Origin: Falsochrobactrum ovis
Lineage (GTDB): Bacteria > Pseudomonadota > Alphaproteobacteria > Rhizobiales > Rhizobiaceae
Length of the DNA stretch: 64,000 bases
Assembly: GCF_003259955.1 (NCBI RefSeq)
Contig: NZ_QLMK01000001.1
Coordinates: 683,411-747,410 of the forward strand
Direction of reading: 5' to 3'
Positions 59,573 to 64,000 of this stretch are shown here, piece by piece (the stretch's first letter is position 1; the number at the start of each line of letters is the position of its first letter). The notes beneath the pieces are model-generated. The model ran no database searches, was not told the DNA's origin, and saw nothing but the letters and a program-made list of their open reading frames with translations. The position numbers were made by a program, and so were the translations under genes.

Positions 59573-60697
59573 ATGGAATTTTGGTTCTTCGCTATTCTGC
59601 TTACAATAGCAGCTACATTAATCGTCCTGTTGCCGCTAACGCGCAGCAGCAAGGGCTTCTTGCCGGCCAGAAAAAACGATCTCGAAGTCTATCGCGATCA
59701 ACTGCGTGAAGTGGACGCGGATTTGGCGCGGGGAATGATCGATGAGGCCAGCGCTGAGCAAGCGCGGATTGAGATCTCCCGGCGGATTCTGGCCGCTGAA
59801 AAAGCCAGTGACGATAGTGCATCAATCTATGAACGACGGTCCGGTCATATTCTTTCTTTCGCCGCAGTATTATGTGTGCCTTTGATTGCATGGGGCGTGT
59901 ATCCGTTCTTTGGTAAGCCCGATATGCCATCCATGCCGCTTTCATCTCGTCTTCAGAGCGCGGCAGGACAAAATTCGGTTGAAGAACTCATTGCACGTGC
60001 TGAGGCACATTTGGCGCAAAACCCAAATGATGCACGGGGTTGGGATGTGTTAGCGCCTATTTATCTGCGTCTGGGTCGCGCGGCCGATGCAGCTAATGCC
60101 TATCGTGCCGCCATCCGCATTGATGGCGAAAATGTTGCGCGTAATCTTGGTCTGGGTGAGGCCCTGATAACGATCTCCGGCGGCACTATTACAGCGGAAG
60201 CGGAAACATTTTTCCAAAAAGCCGCAAAGCTTGCGCCCGACAATATAGGACCGCAATTTTATCTTGCACAAGGCGAGTTGCAAGATGGGCGAGCTGAGGC
60301 AGCCGTAACAAGATTGCAGACATTTTTGAAAAAGCCGAATGTCGATGCATCCACGCGCGCGCAGGTTGAAGAGCTTATTGCTCGCTTACGCTCGCAGCCT
60401 CAAACCCTGCCTGGTCCAACTTCTGAGGAAATCGAAGCGGCATCACAACTCAGCGCTGAAGACCAGCAGGCAATGATCGAGGGCATGGTCGAGCGATTAG
60501 ACGCAAGACTTCGAGAAAATGGTGCCGACTTGGATGGTTGGAAGCGGCTGCTTCGCTCTTATCTGATCATCGATCGGCGTGAGGCAGCTAATGATGCCTT
60601 AAAAAGAGGGCTATCCGCTCTTAAAGGAGAAGAACAGGTGGAGCTTCAGCTCTATGCTGCGCAATTGGGACTGGAATCCGGGAGCAGAAAGGAATGA
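59573..60697 (+). CDS. ccmI: Cytochrome c biogenesis protein CcmI (CycH)
   Basis: The 374-residue protein has an N-terminal membrane segment ([20 protein letters not shown]), the leucine-zipper-like loop ([20 protein letters not shown]), a second membrane segment ([20 protein letters not shown]) and a periplasmic TPR domain (about 130-240: [20 protein letters not shown]). CcmI presents apocytochrome c to the CcmF/H heme ligase. First gene of ccmI-E-F-H; overlaps ccmE by 4 bases. Confidence 0.95.
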   Translation: MEFWFFAILLTIAATLIVLLPLTRSSKGFLPARKNDLEVYRDQLREVDADLARGMIDEASAEQARIEISRRILAAEKASDDSASIYERRSGHILSFAAVLCVPLIAWGVYPFFGKPDMPSMPLSSRLQSAAGQNSVEELIARAEAHLAQNPNDARGWDVLAPIYLRLGRAADAANAYRAAIRIDGENVARNLGLGEALITISGGTITAEAETFFQKAAKLAPDNIGPQFYLAQGELQDGRAEAAVTRLQTFLKKPNVDASTRAQVEELIARLRSQPQTLPGPTSEEIEAASQLSAEDQQAMIEGMVERLDARLRENGADLDGWKRLLRSYLIIDRREAANDALKRGLSALKGEEQVELQLYAAQLGLESGSRKE

Positions 60698-61203
60698 ATG
60701 CGACGGTGCAGGGGCGCGGGCCCGACAAGGTTGGGATTGATCAAGTCTCAACCAATATTGCTCGAACTATGAGCCGGCGTAAACGCAAACGTTTGATGCT
60801 GATCGGTGGTGCTCTAGCTGTACTCGCCGTTGCTGTCGGCCTCATATTAATGGCATTTAGTCAGGATATTCGCTTTTTCCGCACACCTGCCGATCTGACC
60901 GAGCAGGAATTAACTTCCGGCGCACGCTTTCGCTTGGGCGGCCTTGTTGAAGAAGGGTCCGTCACCCGCGAGGGCAGCATTCTTCAATTCACAGTAACCG
61001 ACACGATTAAGACCGTTAAAGTGTCCTTTGAAGGTATTGCGCCTGATCTCTTCCGTGAAGGGCAGGGCGTAGTGGCTGAAGGTCGGTTTGGCGCCGACGG
61101 GGTTTTTCGGGCGGATAATGTCCTCGCTAAGCACGATGAAAATTACGTTCCAAAAGACCTTGCTAGCAGCTTGAAAGAAAAGGGCGTTTGGGAAGGCCAA
61201 TGA
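60694..61203 (+). CDS. ccmE: Cytochrome c biogenesis heme chaperone CcmE (CycJ)
   Basis: The product has a membrane anchor ([20 protein letters not shown]) and a periplasmic OB-fold domain ([40 protein letters not shown]) with the covalent heme His in [17 protein letters not shown] 60694 overlaps the ccmI stop, giving 169 residues. The usual CcmE start would be at ATG 60769 ([11 protein letters not shown]); the 25 residues before it look non-conserved, so the shorter protein is a real alternative. Confidence 0.93.
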   Translation: MNATVQGRGPDKVGIDQVSTNIARTMSRRKRKRLMLIGGALAVLAVAVGLILMAFSQDIRFFRTPADLTEQELTSGARFRLGGLVEEGSVTREGSILQFTVTDTIKTVKVSFEGIAPDLFREGQGVVAEGRFGADGVFRADNVLAKHDENYVPKDLASSLKEKGVWEGQ

Positions 61204-61222
61204 TTGGATCGGAAAACCGCAA

Positions 61223-63214
61223 ATGAATGTCGAGATCGGCCATTTCGCTCTGGTATTAGCGCTGGCATTGTCAATTGTGCAATCGATCGTGCCGGCGATC
61301 GGTGCTCATCGGCGTGATATGCGCTTGATGGCAGTTGCTGTTCCGACTGCACTCGCCGCTTTTGCGTTGATTGCCTTCGCCTTTTTTGTGCTCACGATTG
61401 CTTATGTGGTTTCCGACTTTTCAGTCTTGAACGTCGTGCAAAACTCACATTCCCAAAAGCCGCTTCTATATAAGTTCACGGGCGTTTGGGGCAATCACGA
61501 AGGCTCGATGCTCCTTTGGGTGCTTATATTAAGTTTTTTCAGCTCTTTGGTGGCAGCATTTTCTGCCAATCTGCCTGATAGTTTGCGTGCAAATGTGATC
61601 GCGGTTCAAGGCTGGATGACGACAGCATTTCTTGCTTTCATTATCGCAACCTCCAATCCCTTTACCCGAATATTTCCAGCTCCATTAGAGGGTGCTGATC
61701 TCAACCCGATCCTTCAGGATATCGGTCTAGCGATCCATCCACCTATGCTTTATCTGGGCTATGTCGGATTTTCCGTGTGTTTCTCGTTTGCTATTGCCGC
61801 GCTGATTGAGGGTCGTATTGACGCTGCTTGGGCGCGTTGGGTTCGTCCTTGGGCATTGGTAGCTTGGACATTCCTGACCGGTGGCATAGCCATGGGTTCC
61901 TATTGGGCTTATTACGAGTTGGGCTGGGGTGGCTGGTGGTTCTGGGACCCGGTCGAGAATGCGTCCTTTATGCCGTGGCTCGTGGGAACTGCGCTTCTTC
62001 ATTCAGCTCTGGTCATGGAAAAGCGTTCCGCACTCAAAATTTGGACAGTATTGCTTGCGATTCTGACCTTTTCCCTTTCGTTACTAGGCGCCTTTCTCGT
62101 CCGTTCCGGCGTCCTGACCTCTGTTCACAGTTTCGCGACCGATCCAGGACGGGGCTTGTTCATTCTCGCTATTCTGGCGCTCTTCATTGGTGGGTCTTTA
62201 TCGCTATTTGCCCTTCGTGTGCAAAGCCTCACCACGGGTGGATTATTCCAACCAATTTCTCGGGAAGGCGCGCTGGTCTTCAACAATCTGTTTCTGACAA
62301 CTGCCGCAGCTACAGTTCTCGTTGGCACATTATATCCGCTTCTGCTGGAGGTATTCACCGGCGATAAGATTTCTGTTGGCGCGCCGTTCTTTAACATGAC
62401 ATTCGGCCCGCTGATGATCCCGCTCTTGATCGCTGTGCCTTTTGGGTCGTTGCTAGCGTGGAAACGCGGCGACCTTTACGCAGTTTCCCAACGATTGATG
62501 ACTGCATTCGGCTTGGCTTTGCTCGTCACGGCAATTGTTTTGTGGCAAAGTCATGCGCAATCGATTTTTGCAGCCTTCGGTATTGGTTTAGCTGCTTGGC
62601 TGATATTTGGCAGCCTGACCGATCTGGTGTTGAAAGCGGGTATCGGTAAAGTGTCGGCAGCTAAAGCTTTTGCCCGTTTTAAGGGCCTACCACGTTCAGC
62701 ATTTGGCACGGCGCTCGCACATATGGGACTGGGAATAACCCTGATAGGGATTGTCAGTGTCACGACTTTTGGCACGGAAAATGTGCTGGTTATGAAGCCG
62801 GGCGATGAGACATCCATTGCTGAATATTCTCTGCGCTTTGAGGGCATGCGCCCAATAACAGGTTCGAATTTCACCGAAAATCAGGGAAGCTTTACCTTAT
62901 ACGCACCTAACGGGCGCGACCTTGGGGTAATTGAACCTTCCAAGCGGTTTTTCCCTGCCAGACAAATGCCGACCACTGAAGCTGGCATAAGAACCCTTGG
63001 CTTTAGTCAGATCTATGCGGCTCTGGGCGATGATGTAGGAGACGATTCCATTGTTGTGCGCCTGTGGTGGAAGCCATATGTGACCCTTATTTGGTACGGC
63101 GCTGTTGTAATGATGCTGGGTGGAATAATCTCGCTTGCGGATCGTCGACTGCGTGTTGGCGCACCGGCAAAACAACGTAAAAAATCTCCAACTTCGTCGG
63201 AGATTACCGCATGA
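61223..63214 (+). CDS. ccmF: Cytochrome c heme lyase subunit CcmF (CycK)
   Basis: The 663-residue integral membrane protein has some 15 hydrophobic segments and the WWD motif ([20 protein letters not shown]) with conserved His around [31 protein letters not shown] and [12 protein letters not shown], and ends in a charged tail. Full family length. Ligates heme to apocytochromes together with CcmH and CcmI. Overlaps ccmH by 4 bases. Confidence 0.97.
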   Translation: MNVEIGHFALVLALALSIVQSIVPAIGAHRRDMRLMAVAVPTALAAFALIAFAFFVLTIAYVVSDFSVLNVVQNSHSQKPLLYKFTGVWGNHEGSMLLWVLILSFFSSLVAAFSANLPDSLRANVIAVQGWMTTAFLAFIIATSNPFTRIFPAPLEGADLNPILQDIGLAIHPPMLYLGYVGFSVCFSFAIAALIEGRIDAAWARWVRPWALVAWTFLTGGIAMGSYWAYYELGWGGWWFWDPVENASFMPWLVGTALLHSALVMEKRSALKIWTVLLAILTFSLSLLGAFLVRSGVLTSVHSFATDPGRGLFILAILALFIGGSLSLFALRVQSLTTGGLFQPISREGALVFNNLFLTTAAATVLVGTLYPLLLEVFTGDKISVGAPFFNMTFGPLMIPLLIAVPFGSLLAWKRGDLYAVSQRLMTAFGLALLVTAIVLWQSHAQSIFAAFGIGLAAWLIFGSLTDLVLKAGIGKVSAAKAFARFKGLPRSAFGTALAHMGLGITLIGIVSVTTFGTENVLVMKPGDETSIAEYSLRFEGMRPITGSNFTENQGSFTLYAPNGRDLGVIEPSKRFFPARQMPTTEAGIRTLGFSQIYAALGDDVGDDSIVVRLWWKPYVTLIWYGAVVMMLGGIISLADRRLRVGAPAKQRKKSPTSSEITA

Positions 63215-63681
63215 GCCTACGAGCATTATCAGCCATATTGATGATCACAGCTGCGCTCTTGTTTTCGCTGACGAATGCATTTGCATTAAATCCCGACGAA
63301 GTTTTAAGCGATCCGCAGCTTGAACGTCGCGCACGAGAAATATCTGCCGGTCTGCGATGCATGGTCTGTCAAAATGAATCGATTGACGATTCCAATGCAG
63401 AACTAGCTCGCGACTTGCGTATTCTTGTGCGGGAACGTTTGACCGCGGGCGATACTGATAAAGAAGTGCAGGATTTTGTCGTCGCCCGTTATGGTGAATT
63501 CGTTTTGCTAAGACCTCGTTTGAGCGCCAATACGCTACTTCTTTGGGGCTTTCCCATCGTAATCTTGCTTATTGGCGGGGGAACACTTCTTTTTTCTCTG
63601 CGCAGACGGAAGGTCATTGCGCCAGAACCACTTTCTGGCGAAGAAAAAGCCCGCCTATCGAAGATACTTGACGATAAATAG
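63211..63681 (+). CDS. ccmH: Cytochrome c biogenesis protein CcmH (CycL)
   Basis: The 156-residue thiol-oxidoreductase has a signal peptide ([20 protein letters not shown]), the active-site [20 protein letters not shown] (CxxC) and a C-terminal membrane segment ([20 protein letters not shown]). Reduces apocytochrome c thiols. Last gene of the ccm operon; degP follows after 163 bases with its own likely promoter. Confidence 0.96.
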   Translation: MSLRALSAILMITAALLFSLTNAFALNPDEVLSDPQLERRAREISAGLRCMVCQNESIDDSNAELARDLRILVRERLTAGDTDKEVQDFVVARYGEFVLLRPRLSANTLLLWGFPIVILLIGGGTLLFSLRRRKVIAPEPLSGEEKARLSKILDDK

Positions 63682-63844
63682 TTTTCTTAACCAGCTCGCC
63701 TATATCAACCTTACAAAACTTTCATCTTCCGGAAATTGCGCGGTAAGGTAGCGTTACCTATGTTGCGCTCTATAAAGGATTAACGGGGCGGGCTTGCCTG
63801 TTTGGAAGCAGGGGTCCCCGATTGTTGCTCGTAAGGAGAGAAAC

Positions 63845-64000
63845 ATGATTAAGACAACTATTTCCAAATATAGCAAAACTGTTGCAGCTATCGCGCTGTC
63901 TGCCGCTCTTGCCGGTACATTTGTTGCAACTGGTCCATTAGGTTCTTTCACGGAGGCGCGTGCCGAAGCAGTTCGCGTGACGCCGCCGCAACAGGCAGGT
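63845..64000 (+). CDS. degP: Serine protease Do/DegP, N-terminal fragment (cut by window end)
   Basis: ATG 63845 has AAGGAGAG 3-4 nt upstream. The 52 visible residues are a signal sequence (TVAAIALSAALAGTFVATG) followed by PLGSFTEARAEAVRVTPPQQ, matching the start of Brucella/Rhizobium HtrA/DegP as I recall it; the protease and PDZ domains lie outside the window. The ccm-degP linkage is well known in Rhizobiales. Confidence 0.75.
   Translation, partial: MIKTTISKYSKTVAAIALSAALAGTFVATGPLGSFTEARAEAVRVTPPQQAG

Overview
The window is a 64 kb piece of an alphaproteobacterial chromosome, most likely from Hyphomicrobiales (Rhizobiales) close to Brucellaceae. Pointers are a MucR/Ros regulator, betI-betA-betB, feuN-feuP-feuQ beside the cycHJKL (ccmIEFH) genes and degP, the DUF1214/DUF1254 pair, an asparaginase of the Rhizobium etli type II family, and moderate GC content that looks near 50% by eye. 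Genus is not determinable; a Brucella/Ochrobactrum/Pseudochrobactrum-like organism is an inference. No tRNA, rRNA, CRISPR array, transposase or integrase was seen.

Layout. 1-10.2 kb: 3' end of smc, a VOC protein, ppdK, a DUF1499 membrane protein, an MBL-fold hydrolase, the purine catabolism genes allA and uraH, a DUF2793 tail-fibre-like gene and an AraC-type regulator. 10.3-14.5 kb: glycine betaine synthesis (betI-betA-betB, minus strand) with a palindromic BetI-type operator. 14.5-28.4 kb: mixed housekeeping genes (asparaginase, Gre-like factor, CorA, GntR regulator + MFS exporter, HerA-like ATPase, L,D-transpeptidase, superoxide dismutase, two cytochromes c, oligopeptidase B, msrB). 28.8-31.2 kb: mucR, an unknown 104-codon gene, and two overlapping genes matching GafY (DnaA domain IV-like HTH) and GafZ (DUF6456), the direct activators of gene transfer agents (GTA) in Caulobacter. 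31.3-41.5 kb: amidase, SufE, sensor kinase, peptidoglycan-binding protein, DUF2336, DUF1214/1254 and a class A penicillin-binding protein. 41.9-56.3 kb: a complete RcGTA-type head-tail cluster in canonical order (g1 to g15) plus a small holin-like gene. 56.5-64 kb: feuNPQ, a 17 kDa-antigen-like lipoprotein, ccmIEFH and the start of degP.

The main system is the gene transfer agent: structural and packaging genes, its probable activators gafYZ (10.7 kb upstream) and a probable unlinked tail-fibre gene (33 kb upstream) all lie in one window. Points inside it that deserve a second look are a tail-chaperone gene (g10.1) that has no canonical start codon for its conserved N-terminus, an unannotated small ORF between g7 and g8, stem-loops between g5 and g6, direct repeats just before the likely promoter, and a 22-bp palindrome that contains the presumed -10 box of gafY. 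All functional calls come from reading the translated sequences and recalled family features; no database search was run.
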